A stretch of DNA of 64,000 nt. Source: Actinomycetota bacterium (GTDB lineage Bacteria; Actinomycetota; Actinomycetes; Mycobacteriales; Mycobacteriaceae). How positions within the stretch are numbered: the first letter of the stretch is position 1; every line of letters begins with the position of its first letter. The translations under genes were made by a program, and so were the position numbers. This document shows positions 8,141 to 17,023 of the stretch, in pieces. The notes beneath the pieces were generated by a model, which was not told the origin of the DNA, ran no database searches, and worked only from the letters and a program-made list of their open reading frames with translations. Location: the NCBI GenBank assembly GCA_018268465.1, contig JAFDWN010000033.1, forward strand, positions 127,165 through 191,164, written 5' to 3'.

Positions 8141-9421
8141 TCAGTCGCCGGCCGGCCCGGTGCCGCGCAGCACTCGCCTCAACAGGTGCATTGCGACCGT
8201 CGTGGCCCGTTCGCGGATGTCGGTCCGGTTGCCGGGCAGCCGGATCTCGCGGGTGACGGCGGGCCGCCCGCGCGTGGCGACTGCGAACCACACCGTGCCG
8301 ACGGGCTTGTCCGCGCTGCCCCCACCGGGACCGGCGATCCCGGTGATCGCGACGGCGGTGTCGGCCCCGAAGCGGTGCAACGCCCCGTCGGCCATCGCCT
8401 CGGCGACCGGACCCGACACCGCGCCATGGGTCTCGATCAGCGCCGGGTCGACATCCAGCAGGTCGACCTTCGCCGTATTGGCGTAGGCCACGACGCCGCC
8501 GGCGACATAGGCCGAGGAGCCGGGCAGCTCGGTGAGCCGCGCCGCCAGCAGTCCGGCGGTACAGGACTCCGCCGTCGCGATGCGCCGCCCGGCCAGCAGC
8601 GCCGCGATCTGTTCGTCGACCAGGGAGCCGTCCTCCGAGAAGATCTCGTTGCCGTGGCGATCCCGCAGCAGACCGAGGAGCCGGGCGTAGGCGTCGGCCG
8701 CGTCCGGCTCGTAGCGGGTGACGATCTCGAGTTCGCCGCGGCGCAGGCAGGTGGTGATCTCCAGACGGTCGAAGTCCGTCACGGCGGTCTCGGCGTCGCG
8801 CAGACTCTCGGCCAGCGCGGACTCCGGCAGGCCGAACATCCGCACCGTGTCCTGCCGGTAGACCGTGCGGCCTGCCAGAGCCTGTGCCACGGGCTCGGTG
8901 GCCACCGCCGCCGACCACATCGGCTGTAGTTCGCGTGGCGGCCCCGGCAGGACGACGACGGTCGGTTTCCCGGGGACGACGACGCCGGGTGCGGTGCCGA
9001 CCGGGTCGAGCACCACCGCGCCGGTCGGGACCAGCGCCTGTTTGCGGTTGGCGGCCAGCACCGCGTCGAAGTCGACGTCACGGTAACGAGACATCAGACC
9101 CCGCAGGATCTGGGCGATTCGTGCCTCCAGCGCGGCGTCCAGGACGAGTTCGCGGCCGCAGAACCGGGCCACGGTGGCCACGGTCATATCGTCGGCGGTC
9201 GGGCCGAGGCCGCCGCTGGTCACGATGAGGTCGACACCCTCGCCGGCGAGAAACCGCAGCTGCGCCTCGATGTCGGCGGCGCGGTCCCCGCACAGCGTGA
9301 TGTGGGCGAGTTCCACGCCCAGCTCCAGGAGGCGGTCGGCGATCCAGGGTCCGTTGCGATCCTGGACACGCCCCGTGAGGACCTCGGTTCCGGTGACCAC
9401 GATGCCTGCGCGTGCACTCAC
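8141..9421 (-). CDS. cinA: CinA-family protein (MoCF domain plus PncC amidase)
   Basis: A 426-residue two-domain protein. The N-terminal MoCF/MogA-like domain (about 1-170) carries [10 protein letters not shown] and [11 protein letters not shown]. The C-terminal CinA/PncC domain (about 265-420) carries [28 protein letters not shown] and [18 protein letters not shown]. PncC-type domains deamidate nicotinamide mononucleotide to recycle pyridine nucleotides, and N-terminal COG1058 domains act as ADP-ribose pyrophosphatases in characterised homologues. The start GTG 9421 fits the domain start and is seven bases after TAGGCT on the minus strand (leaderless). A longer open frame extends upstream to 9910 but antisense to eis and without homology. 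It lies 29 bases downstream of eis on the same strand. Confidence 0.9.
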   Translation of the reverse strand: MSARAGIVVTGTEVLTGRVQDRNGPWIADRLLELGVELAHITLCGDRAADIEAQLRFLAGEGVDLIVTSGGLGPTADDMTVATVARFCGRELVLDAALEARIAQILRGLMSRYRDVDFDAVLAANRKQALVPTGAVVLDPVGTAPGVVVPGKPTVVVLPGPPRELQPMWSAAVATEPVAQALAGRTVYRQDTVRMFGLPESALAESLRDAETAVTDFDRLEITTCLRRGELEIVTRYEPDAADAYARLLGLLRDRHGNEIFSEDGSLVDEQIAALLAGRRIATAESCTAGLLAARLTELPGSSAYVAGGVVAYANTAKVDLLDVDPALIETHGAVSGPVAEAMADGALHRFGADTAVAITGIAGPGGGSADKPVGTVWFAVATRGRPAVTREIRLPGNRTDIRERATTVAMHLLRRVLRGTGPAGD

Positions 9422-9450
9422 CGGGGGAAGCCTACGCAGACTCGCGACGC

Positions 9451-10677
9451 TCAGAACCCGAAGCCCAATTCGGCGGGCACGTCGGTGGCGAACGCGGCGT
9501 CGAGGCGGCCGAGCACCTCGGGGTGCGCGGCCGCGACCCGGCCCGCCGCAGCCATCGCCGACGCGCGGTGGGCGCCCAGGTAGAGGCTGCCGAGAACGTC
9601 GAGATCCATCGTGATGTCGGCGGACTCGGCGGTGGGCCGGCACCGCGCCCGGCCGTCGCGGATATCCACGGCGAATCGTCCACCGCCGCTCAGGAAACCG
9701 TCGTGGACGTCGAGCACGGTGGACAGCTCGCCGCGATACGTGCGTGCCTCCAGCGCGGCCGGCACATCCATGATCCGCAGCCAGAGGTCGTCGTGCCGCG
9801 CGGTGGTTCGTACGGCGCGCTGATCCACCAACAGATACGGCAACGCGTCGTCGGGGTGGGTGGCGGTGACGACCGTCTGCATCAGGTCCAGACCGAGCAT
9901 CGCCCGCCACAAGGCGGCATGCGCGGCGTCGGTCGCCGCGGTGAACTCCTCGACGCGTGCCTGGCGCTGCGCGCGATGGATCCGGAAGACGACGAACCCG
10001 TCGGGATGCAGCAGCGCGCAGAACGCGCTGCCCCCGGCGCGGTCGCCCTCACGGTCGGCGAGGTTCTCGTCAAGCAGCGCCCGGGGCCGGATCAGGCCGC
10101 CGGGTGTGCGCATGCGCCACCGCTCGTAGACGGCAGCGAAGTCGTCGTGGTGTTCTGCGCACCGGACGACGCGCACGCCGCCGGGATCCGGTGCGCCGGG
10201 GTGGAAGCGTGCGGAGCGCCGGTCGATCTCCACGGCGTGCTCGATCGTCGCGGGCCCGTATCCGAACCGTCCGTAAATCCCGCCTTCGCTCGCCGTCAAC
10301 GCCGCCATCGGGTAGCCGAGATCGTGGACACGGGTGTGCAATTCGGTGAACATCGCCCGCAGCAGCCCGCGGCGGCGGTGTGTCGGTGCGACGGCAACCA
10401 GGGTCATCCCGGCGACGGGCAGTACCGCGCCCCCGGGAACCGTCATCCGCAGGTCCAGATAGGTCGCCATCCCGACGACGTCGTCACCGTCGCAGGCCAC
10501 CACGGCGTTGTCCGGGCGGAACAGGGTGCGCCAGGCCGGCAGCGCTTCGAGATGCCCGGTGGTCCCGAAGCAGACGGCGTCCAGGAGGGCCATCGCCGGC
10601 CAGTCGCCGTCCCCGGCGCTGCGGATCCGCAGTCGCGGCGGGCCGCCCGAATCGGTCACGGGTGACGAGGCTGCCAT
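9451..10677 (-). CDS. eis: Eis-type aminoglycoside/lysine N-acetyltransferase
   Basis: At 408 residues it is the same length as M. tuberculosis Eis and matches it along its length from memory. Features are a GNAT domain with the acetyl-CoA loop [16 protein letters not shown], the catalytic-Tyr segment [15 protein letters not shown], a second degenerate GNAT domain, and a C-terminal SCP2-like domain ending in the free carboxylate of Phe (ELGFGF), which serves as the general base in Eis. Eis forms hexamers and acetylates amines of aminoglycosides at several positions as well as protein lysines. The protein is cytoplasmic and can be secreted in M. tuberculosis. Fast-growing mycobacteria carry such genes as intrinsic-resistance factors; that role here is inference. 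Confidence 0.92.
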   Translation of the reverse strand: MAASSPVTDSGGPPRLRIRSAGDGDWPAMALLDAVCFGTTGHLEALPAWRTLFRPDNAVVACDGDDVVGMATYLDLRMTVPGGAVLPVAGMTLVAVAPTHRRRGLLRAMFTELHTRVHDLGYPMAALTASEGGIYGRFGYGPATIEHAVEIDRRSARFHPGAPDPGGVRVVRCAEHHDDFAAVYERWRMRTPGGLIRPRALLDENLADREGDRAGGSAFCALLHPDGFVVFRIHRAQRQARVEEFTAATDAAHAALWRAMLGLDLMQTVVTATHPDDALPYLLVDQRAVRTTARHDDLWLRIMDVPAALEARTYRGELSTVLDVHDGFLSGGGRFAVDIRDGRARCRPTAESADITMDLDVLGSLYLGAHRASAMAAAGRVAAAHPEVLGRLDAAFATDVPAELGFGF

Positions 10678-10723
10678 ACGGCGGCGCCCGGGCGCACGCG
10701 GTTTTCCGCTGCCCCCGGCGCGG

Positions 10724-10942
10724 TCACCGCTTCAGCCAGCCGCCCACCGTGCTCAGGTCGCGGGTGTAGGACGCCAGGATGTCGTCCTGATACATCGTCG
10801 CCCCGCTGATCACGCTGGAACCCTGCCAGACCACCCGGATCCGGCTGGCACCGCGCGCGAACACGTCCACCCGGTCCAGATCGCGGTGCTCCCACCCGGC
10901 ATCGCCGGCGGCCTGGTTCAAGCTGGTGCGCTCGTCGGTCAT
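10724..10942 (-). CDS. Small soluble protein, unknown function
   Basis: A 72-residue protein starting at ATG 10942, chosen because AGGAGG lies ten bases upstream on the minus strand; the open frame continues further 5' without a better start. The sequence is mixed charged with VDVFARGASRIRVVWQGSSVISGATMYQDD and ends STVGGWLKR. There is no signal peptide or membrane segment. It lies between eis and the GH2 enzyme gene (same strand, 77 bases downstream of that gene). I do not recognise the family. Confidence 0.7.
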   Translation of the reverse strand: MTDERTSLNQAAGDAGWEHRDLDRVDVFARGASRIRVVWQGSSVISGATMYQDDILASYTRDLSTVGGWLKR

Positions 10943-11019
10943 CTCAGTGACACCTCCTGTGTTGAGCCCGTGCGAGCCTACCAAGGTGGCCCGGGCGGAT
11001 CCGCAAACGCCGCGGCCGG

Positions 11020-13827
11020 TCAGCGGGTGTCGATCCGCACGGTCTGCGGCGCGGCGCGGTATCCGGTGACGCGCACCCACTGCGGTGCCGGCCCGTCGCG
11101 GGGCACGACGGCGTCGAGCGTGACGGTTTCGCCGGGAAACACCGTGACGTAGTTGTCCGTGTACTCGATCGGCAGGATCTCGTCACCGTCGCGCGTCTCG
11201 GTGGCTTCGGTGCGTTCGAAGAACCCGATTCGCGCGGTCGGATTGTGCAGCGTGATGGTCACGCGGCGGTCGTCACCGGCGGTCCGGTTCGCCGCGATGT
11301 CCAGTGCCACCGGCGTCATGGTGTTCAGCGGCGTCATATCCGCCCAGCTGACCTGCCGCAGATCGAATGCGGCGTCGTTGTCCGGATCGCCGACGTCGTC
11401 GCCGCGCTGGGACTGCCAGTAGACGTTGTCGGCCACGGTGGTCCCCGTGTCGTCGAACAGCTCGCAGCGCACGAAGAACACCCGCGAATCGGCGGCAAGC
11501 CGGGGCAGCGACATGGCGGCTGCGGCGCCGCCGGCCGGCACGCCCAGCCCGTCGCTGACATGGTCGAAGCGCACCCTGCCCCGCAGATCGTAGACGCGCA
11601 CCCGCACCTTCAGGTCCCTTCGCGCGGTTGCGCCCTGGTTGACCACCGTGATGTCGGCGTCGCGGTGATCGCCGGTCGCATAGGCGTCGAACACCACCGA
11701 CAGCGGCCGCAGACCCTTCTTGGCGCCGAAGTAGGCCCCGCCGGGGCGCAGGTAGTAGTCGAGGAGGTGGCCGAAGAACGACGGCCAGTGGTTGTTGAGC
11801 ATCCAGTAGATCGTCATCTTGTGCGTGGCCCAGCCCCCCGCCGCGAACGCTTCGAATTGGGCACGCGTCGACTCATAGTGCGCCAGCTGCGCCTTCTCGG
11901 CGAATTCGGCTGCGCTGCTTGACGGTCCGTAACGCCGGTCGATGGCGGTGCGGATGCTGCGCAGGGTGGAATTGCCGGCGCCGGAGCCCGCGTGGAAATA
12001 CCACGCGTCGTTGATCGGCCACAGTTTGTCCTGCGGGATGAACTGCCGCAGGCTCGCGTACGGCGGGATGTGCTCGTTGTCGCCCTGCTCGGCGGTGGCT
12101 CCCCTGGTCGCGCCGTACCGCCCGCTGAACCAGTAGCTCGGGGGCCGCCAGCTGTACGGCCCGGCCATCTGAATACCGTCCCAATCCGGTTCGCCGTCGG
12201 CGTCCCGCGCCAGCGACGACACCGTGTCGACAACCGCGTTCTGCCAGTGCAATTCGGTCAGGATGTCGTGATAGGTCCGCAGCACCGCCGACGGCGGTTT
12301 CCCGTCGCTCGCGTTGGCCCAGACGAATGCCGAAGCGTGCGGCCGCAACACCTCGATCTGGCTGCGCAGACTCTCCGCCGCGACCCGGTTGTCCTCCTCG
12401 TCCCACTGCGGCCATTTCTCCCACTGGTTGCAGCACATCCATCCGTACATCACCGGGATGCCCAGTGCGTCGGCTTCGTCGAGGAAGTGCTCACCGGGGA
12501 ACTTCCCCTCCAGCCGTACCATGTTCAGACCAAGGTCGCGGACCGCCAGCAGGATCGCCGACTCCCGGCGCGGATCGCTGGTGAACAGCAGATCCGGCGC
12601 GTACGCGGCGCCGCGGACCGGAAAGTCCCTGCCGTTGACCGTCAAATAGAAGTTGCCGCCGGCACCCAGCTCGGGGAATCGGTCGTCGTCGTCGCGGTGC
12701 TGGGACACTGTGCGGATGCCGAAACGCATATCGGTGCTGTCGCTCACCCGGTTGTACTGCAGGAACTCCAGGCGCAATCCGTACAGGTCGGGCTCGCCGA
12801 GGGTGTAGGGCCACCACAGGTCGGGGTTGCGCACCGTCAGTTGGGTGAATGTATCTGGGCTGAAGCCGATTTCGCGACGCTCCCCGGGGCCCACCGTAAC
12901 CGGCTGCTCGACCTGGAGGGTCGGTTTGCCCGGCCGGGTGATAGTGGCACGCACGACGCCGCGGACCTGCCCCGCGGACGGATTGTGCACCGAAGCGTTG
13001 ACGGTCAGCCGCGCAGTGTCGGTGCTGGGCAGCGGGAGGTCGGTGTTCACCGAGGCGGCCCCCAGCACCAGGGGGCCCGACATCCTCAGCGACACCGGCT
13101 TCCAGATGCCCGCATTGCGATCGGGGACAAAGGAATTGCCGTTGGCGGGGTTCTTGTCGGGGCCGCGGTAGCCCAGGCGGTTCCAGTTGATCCAGTCATA
13201 CCAGCTGTCGGCGAGTTCGACGCCGTCGACGTCCTGGATGGCACGCTCGGGAGTCACCTTCACCGCCAGCGCGTTGACCCCGCCCCGGTTGATCCATCGC
13301 CCCACGTCCAGTTCGTGGGCGGCGAACATGCCGACGACCTGGGTGCTGTCGGCGATGCGGTGTCCGTTCAGCCACACATCGGCGCGATAGTTCACCCCCG
13401 GTAGTTCCAGCTGGTAGGTCGAGTGCCCCGCGGGCGCGGTGAATGTCGTGCGGTACCACCAGTCCTGGCGGTAAAGGTCCTCGGGAACGCGGTCGGCCAG
13501 GTTCTCCCCCGAGTACAGGTCGGGATAAGTCCCGTCGTCCTGCAGCGCACCCAGCACCGTGGCGGGCATCCGGCGGATCGTGTGCCAGGCGGAGTCGGAA
13601 TAGTCCGGACGGGACAGGGCGGCGCCGTCGTCGGGCAGGTCACGGGCGGAACTGAGGGTCCAGCCCTCGGCGAGTTCGATCGTGGCGGGCGGCTGCTCGG
13701 GGCGGTCGAAGGCCGGCAGGTCGGCCGCCCCCAGCGCCAGCAGCAGCGCCGAGGTCAGCACGATGCTCACGGCGGCCCAACGACGCCTTCCGGCCGAAAT
13801 GGACAGTCCTCTCGATCGCCTGCGCAT
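11020..13827 (-). CDS. Membrane-anchored GH2 exo-beta-D-glucosaminidase-like enzyme
   Basis: A 935-residue glycoside hydrolase of family 2. An Arg-rich N-terminus and one hydrophobic helix (about 17-36) form a signal anchor or uncleaved signal, placing the enzyme outside the membrane. A sugar-binding jelly-roll (about 50-240), an Ig-like domain, a TIM barrel (about 390-700) and C-terminal beta domains follow. The candidate acid/base is Asp508 in NASDGKPP and the candidate nucleophile is Glu580 in TAEQGDNEHIPP. Their 72-residue spacing equals that of Asp469/Glu541 in Amycolatopsis CsxA, an exo-beta-D-glucosaminidase that trims glucosamine from chitosan ends. Specificity (glucosamine, mannose or another sugar) is inference. 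The gene is monocistronic or leads into the 72-residue gene downstream. Confidence 0.82.
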   Translation of the reverse strand: MRRRSRGLSISAGRRRWAAVSIVLTSALLLALGAADLPAFDRPEQPPATIELAEGWTLSSARDLPDDGAALSRPDYSDSAWHTIRRMPATVLGALQDDGTYPDLYSGENLADRVPEDLYRQDWWYRTTFTAPAGHSTYQLELPGVNYRADVWLNGHRIADSTQVVGMFAAHELDVGRWINRGGVNALAVKVTPERAIQDVDGVELADSWYDWINWNRLGYRGPDKNPANGNSFVPDRNAGIWKPVSLRMSGPLVLGAASVNTDLPLPSTDTARLTVNASVHNPSAGQVRGVVRATITRPGKPTLQVEQPVTVGPGERREIGFSPDTFTQLTVRNPDLWWPYTLGEPDLYGLRLEFLQYNRVSDSTDMRFGIRTVSQHRDDDDRFPELGAGGNFYLTVNGRDFPVRGAAYAPDLLFTSDPRRESAILLAVRDLGLNMVRLEGKFPGEHFLDEADALGIPVMYGWMCCNQWEKWPQWDEEDNRVAAESLRSQIEVLRPHASAFVWANASDGKPPSAVLRTYHDILTELHWQNAVVDTVSSLARDADGEPDWDGIQMAGPYSWRPPSYWFSGRYGATRGATAEQGDNEHIPPYASLRQFIPQDKLWPINDAWYFHAGSGAGNSTLRSIRTAIDRRYGPSSSAAEFAEKAQLAHYESTRAQFEAFAAGGWATHKMTIYWMLNNHWPSFFGHLLDYYLRPGGAYFGAKKGLRPLSVVFDAYATGDHRDADITVVNQGATARRDLKVRVRVYDLRGRVRFDHVSDGLGVPAGGAAAAMSLPRLAADSRVFFVRCELFDDTGTTVADNVYWQSQRGDDVGDPDNDAAFDLRQVSWADMTPLNTMTPVALDIAANRTAGDDRRVTITLHNPTARIGFFERTEATETRDGDEILPIEYTDNYVTVFPGETVTLDAVVPRDGPAPQWVRVTGYRAAPQTVRIDTR

Positions 13828-13911
13828 GCGAGGGCGGCAGTGTGGACCTCATTGTGCCCGGCGCCGCTGTTCTGCGCTGCGCGCGCCGGCATCCGGATCC
13901 GGCGACCGGGG

Positions 13912-14652
13912 CTACCCGATGTTGTGGGGAATGCCCGCGACCGTGCCGCCGTCCATGACGAACTCCGCGCCGGTCGCGTACGCGGACTCGTCGCTGGCCA
14001 GGAACAGCACGAAGTGGGATACCTCGATGGGGTCGGCGGCGCGTCCCAGCGGAATGGTGATCACGTCCTCGGGGAGGTTCGCGGTCATCGGGGTGCGGAT
14101 GAGGCCCGGGTGGATCGAGTTCACCCGGATGTTGTGCGGTGCCAACTCCATGGCCACCGACTTCGCCAGGCCGCGCACACCCCACTTGGTCGCCACATAC
14201 CCGTGTGCCCACGCGGACCCGCGCAGCCCTTCGATGGAGGACACGTTGACGATGGAACCGCCGCCGGCGGCGATCATCGCGTCGGCGACGGCCCGCATGC
14301 CAAGGAATGTCCCGGTGAGGTTGACGTCGAGGATGCGCCGCCAGTCGTCCAGGTCGAATTGCTGCAGTTGACCACCGTTGACGATGCCCGCGTTGTTGAC
14401 CAACACGTCGAGCTTGCCGAACTCGGCGACGGCGGCGCCGACCGCGGTCCGCCACTGATCGGGCGCCGTGACGTCGAGGTGCACGAAGCGCACCGCGGGG
14501 CCGAGGTCGGCCGCCAGACGGGTCCCCTCCTCGTCGAGGATGTCGCCGATCACCACCGAGGCGCCCTCGGAGGCGAGCAGGCGCGCATGCGACGCGCCCA
14601 TCCCGCGCGCACCCCCGCTGATAAGTGCGACTTTCCCGGCTACCCGTCCCAT
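13912..14652 (-). CDS. fabG3: FabG3-like short-chain dehydrogenase (20-beta-hydroxysteroid type)
   Basis: A 246-residue classical SDR. It has the cofactor motif SGGARGMG (14-21), an acidic residue after beta-2 (GDILDEEG) that favours NAD(H), NNAG, catalytic Ser in NVSSIEG, and Tyr/Lys in YVATKWG. It ends DGGTVAGIPHNIG, nearly the M. tuberculosis Rv2002 (FabG3) ending, and matches that protein closely from memory. Rv2002 is a 3-alpha,20-beta-hydroxysteroid dehydrogenase. A perfect KstR motif 34 bases upstream of the ATG supports a role in steroid catabolism. SDR paralogues are numerous, so orthology to Rv2002 is likely rather than certain. Confidence 0.88.
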   Translation of the reverse strand: MGRVAGKVALISGGARGMGASHARLLASEGASVVIGDILDEEGTRLAADLGPAVRFVHLDVTAPDQWRTAVGAAVAEFGKLDVLVNNAGIVNGGQLQQFDLDDWRRILDVNLTGTFLGMRAVADAMIAAGGGSIVNVSSIEGLRGSAWAHGYVATKWGVRGLAKSVAMELAPHNIRVNSIHPGLIRTPMTANLPEDVITIPLGRAADPIEVSHFVLFLASDESAYATGAEFVMDGGTVAGIPHNIG

Positions 14653-14685
14653 GACGGGCCAAGTTACCGCAGCGGCGCCCAGAAT

Positions 14686-14699
14686 TAGAACTTGTTCTA
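14686..14699 (-). promoter_or_regulatory. KstR-type operator upstream of the SDR gene
   Basis: TAGAACTTGTTCTA fits the published KstR motif TnnAACnnGTTnnA at every fixed position and is a fully symmetric dyad (TAGAAC/GTTCTA, 2-base centre). It lies 34 bases before the ATG at 14652, where a TetR-type repressor would block the promoter. KstR is released by cholesterol-derived acyl-CoA. Confidence 0.75.
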
Positions 14700-14733
14700 T
14701 TTCTGGCTGCGAGTCGCGGGGCCGCGGCGTCGC

Positions 14734-15177
14734 CTACCGGCGCGGTACGCCCGTCCACTCCAGCCGCACGTGCGTGCCCTGCGGTGTTGTCTCGATGGTC
14801 GCGCTGTCGGTCAGCGCCCGCATCAGCGGGATGCCCCGCCCGCGCAGCCGGGTGACCGGGTGCGGGTCGGGCGCGCGCCAGGTGCCCCGGTCGGAGACGG
14901 TCACCGTCAGCCGCCCGTCCGCGGCGTGGTGGCGGGCCTGCACATCGATCGTCCCGGGGTGCGCGGCGGACCAGTAGGCGAACTCTGCCGCGTTGGCCAA
15001 GGCCTCATTGGTCGCCAGCACCACGTCGTTGGTTCGGACCGCATCGAGGGCGAAGAAATCGTCGAGCCACTGGGAGAACTCGGTGCGGGTGCGCCCGGCG
15101 TGCTCCGCGTCCGCGGTGACACCCAGACGCGCGAAGCGCTCGGCGTTGGCGACCTGCGCGGACATGGGTTCGATCAT
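14734..15177 (-). CDS. RsbW-like anti-sigma factor/serine kinase
   Basis: A 147-residue GHKL-type ATPase domain (HATPase_c_2). The N-box is NEALANAAEFAYW (about 66-78), the G1-like segment is SDRGTWRAP and the G2-like segment is LRGRGIPLMRAL. Proteins of this type bind a sigma factor and inactivate it, and phosphorylate a partner STAS protein to set the balance. The start ATG 15177 was chosen (an in-frame ATG lies four codons later). The gene follows the STAS gene on the same strand with a 32-base gap, so the two form an antagonist/kinase pair. No sigma-factor gene is nearby, so the target is unknown. Confidence 0.85.
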   Translation of the reverse strand: MIEPMSAQVANAERFARLGVTADAEHAGRTRTEFSQWLDDFFALDAVRTNDVVLATNEALANAAEFAYWSAAHPGTIDVQARHHAADGRLTVTVSDRGTWRAPDPHPVTRLRGRGIPLMRALTDSATIETTPQGTHVRLEWTGVPRR

Positions 15178-15209
15178 GGCATTGGCCAGATACCCGCTGC
15201 GAGAACTTC

Positions 15210-15596
15210 TTACGCGGGCAGTGCGGCGACCGCCTCCTCCACGGTGGAATACAGCGGGATGATGTCCGCGATCCCGAGGAGCTTCAGCGGCCTGCTGGTG
15301 GCCGGACCCTCCGCGACCACGCACATCTTGACGTCCTGCGACACCTCGTCGTGGATCGCCACCAGGATCCCCATACCTGCCGACGCGAGGAATTCGACCG
15401 CGGTGAGGTCGATGACCAGAGCACGGGGATTCTTGGCCAGCGCGGTGCGAATCGCCTCTTCGAGCAACGGGGCGGTCAGCATGTCGACGACACCGGACAC
15501 GCCGACGACGCCGATCCCGTCGGTCCACTGTTCGCTGGTGACACAGGTCGTCGACGCGCCGCCGGCCGGATTCTGGGCCTCGCGCTGTTCCTCCAA
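15210..15596 (-). CDS. STAS-domain anti-anti-sigma factor (RsbV-like)
   Basis: A 128-residue STAS protein. The start TTG at 15596 was chosen because an exceptionally strong Shine-Dalgarno, GGAGGTGATCC on the minus strand, ends next to it. A longer open frame continues to 15752 without similarity. The core reads VVGVSGVVDMLTAPLLEEAI then VIDLTAVEFLASAGMGIL. The segment normally DSSG, holding the phosphorylated Ser, is ASAG, so one serine remains for phosphorylation. In the classic partner-switch model the unphosphorylated form captures the RsbW-like kinase and frees a sigma factor. It is the first gene of a two-gene unit with the kinase at 14734-15177. Confidence 0.85.
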   Translation of the reverse strand: MEEQREAQNPAGGASTTCVTSEQWTDGIGVVGVSGVVDMLTAPLLEEAIRTALAKNPRALVIDLTAVEFLASAGMGILVAIHDEVSQDVKMCVVAEGPATSRPLKLLGIADIIPLYSTVEEAVAALPA

Positions 15597-15840
15597 AGGA
15601 TCACCTCCAGCGTGGGTCGCGTCCAACAGGTGCGGAGCGGCACGCCAAACTAGTGCTCGCAAGGCTGCAGGCTGAACCTGGCAAGACGACCAACGACGCC
15701 AGAAATCTCCGGCGCCGGGAGCGTTCGGCGACCCGGTGGTCAGCGCACGCAACCGGGAACAGATTAACCCAGCGCGCGGTGACGCAGCGCGCGGCGGGTC
15801 CGCGCGCCCGGCAACCGAGCGCGACGACCGCGCACGGTCG

Positions 15841-16584
15841 CTATCGTCCCCAGCCGCCCCGCGACGGACCGGACACCTGCAACACCGGCCAGCCCTGTTC
15901 GGCGGCCAGCGCCGCCAGCCCGGAGCGGGGGTTCACCGGTCGCGGACGCCCGACCAGGCTCATCAGCGCCGCGTCCTCGTCGCCGTCGGCGTAGAAATAA
16001 CTCGCGTGCAGCTCAACGTCATTGGCCGTGCAGAAGCGCTCGACCGCGGAGGCCTTCTGCGGTCCCCACACGACCGGCTTGACGATCGCGCCGGTCAGCC
16101 GACCCTCCGCGTCGACTTCGAAGTGGTTGCACAGCACGTGGTCGATACCCAGATAGCGGGCCACCGGTTCGGCATGGATGGTCAGCGCCGACGAGCTGAG
16201 CGCCACCGTGTGCCCGCGGGCCTGGTGCGCCTCCACGATGTCGCGCATCCGGGGGAAAACCCGGGCGGCGACACGCTGCACGAACAGGCGTTCTCCGAGG
16301 ACGTCGAGTTCGGCAAGGGATTCACCGGTGAGGTACCCGGCCGCCCGGGTGATCAGCCGTTCGAACTGCATCCGGCCCAGTCGGTAGCGCAGCGACGCCT
16401 CGATCACGCCGAGTATCTCGCCGATGCCGGCCTGCCTGCGGCGAATGCGGTCGCCGGCATGTGCGGTCGCGGTGAACCCGTCGACCAGGGTGCCGTCGAG
16501 GTCGAAGAAGGCGCCGACACCCGAACCGCCTGGACCGGCCCCGATCTCGTCGACCGAGTCTGCCGTCGTGCGGCCCCCGTTCAT
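15841..16584 (-). CDS. HAD-IB family phosphatase
   Basis: A 247-residue haloacid-dehalogenase-superfamily hydrolase of the SerB-like IB type. Motif I is FFDLDGTLVDGF (both catalytic Asp present), motif II is VALSSSALTIHAEPVA, motif III supplies a Lys (VVWGPQKASAVE) and motif IV is YADGDEDAALM, where SDSxxD-like signatures usually occur. Such enzymes dephosphorylate serine-phosphate, lipid phosphates or related small molecules; the substrate is unclear. Start ATG 16584 has GGAG upstream; a GTG at 16617 would add 11 residues. The protein ends with PSRGGWGR. It is cytoplasmic and monocistronic. Confidence 0.82.
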   Translation of the reverse strand: MNGGRTTADSVDEIGAGPGGSGVGAFFDLDGTLVDGFTATAHAGDRIRRRQAGIGEILGVIEASLRYRLGRMQFERLITRAAGYLTGESLAELDVLGERLFVQRVAARVFPRMRDIVEAHQARGHTVALSSSALTIHAEPVARYLGIDHVLCNHFEVDAEGRLTGAIVKPVVWGPQKASAVERFCTANDVELHASYFYADGDEDAALMSLVGRPRPVNPRSGLAALAAEQGWPVLQVSGPSRGGWGR

Positions 16585-17023
16585 ATGCTCCGAACCCCCT
16601 CGTCGCGAAAGTGTCACTCCCGAACCGTGACCCGGACGAGCGGCCGCGGATTCCGATCTGCTGCCCTGCGCCGCCGCACCATGATTCCCGCGGGGTGCCA
16701 GGTCAGGTCCTGCCCGGCCACGTCGCCCCGACGGGCGATCTCAGCGGCGGTCGCGATGAGCGATGGTAACCGGCCCCGAGTGCGCCGTGCACACCGTAGT
16801 CCCCCGCCGGTGCGTCCCGTGCCCCCGTCGGGACGCGGTAATTCTCTGGCGGACAACGTCTTCGGGTCGACGCCGCGAGTGTGTGGCACGTTGGCGTGGC
16901 CCGGGCCGGGTGACGACGAGGTCTATTCTCCAAAGAATGGCCCCGACGAGTAAGGACAGCAGACGCGTCTTCTAGACTAGAACACGTTTCAGTCTCTCGG
17001 ACCTTCCCTCGACGAGGAGCGGC
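16585..17023. other. Intergenic region, 439 bases, no convincing gene
   Basis: Open frames here (for example about 91 codons on the minus strand) are Arg/Pro-rich, lack ribosome-binding sites and match no family. Visible structure is a GCGTCCC-N11-GGGACGC hairpin (16812-16836), a TATTCT -10-like hexamer (16924-16929) and the KstR motif at 16978-16991. The region is probably the divergent promoter zone of the HAD and NMO-family genes. Confidence 0.5.
16978..16991 (+). promoter_or_regulatory. KstR-type operator upstream of the NMO-family gene
   Basis: TAGAACACGTTTCA matches TnnAACnnGTTnnA at all fixed positions. It lies 32 bases before the ATG at 17024, which has a GAGGAG Shine-Dalgarno. Placement fits repression of this gene by KstR. 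Confidence 0.72.

Noticed and set aside
13640..14758. 372-codon minus-strand frame across the SDR and GH2 gene starts
   Set aside because: Shifted-frame shadow of the SDR; basic low-complexity translation.
16812..16836. GCGTCCC-N11-GGGACGC as a possible DosR or operator site
   Set aside because: Lacks the DosR core spacing and sits over 180 bases from either gene; probably a chance GC hairpin.
16614..16889. 91-codon minus-strand open frame in the HAD/NMO intergenic region
   Set aside because: No start signals, no recognisable domain, and it overlaps the HAD gene's alternative start; treated as noncoding.
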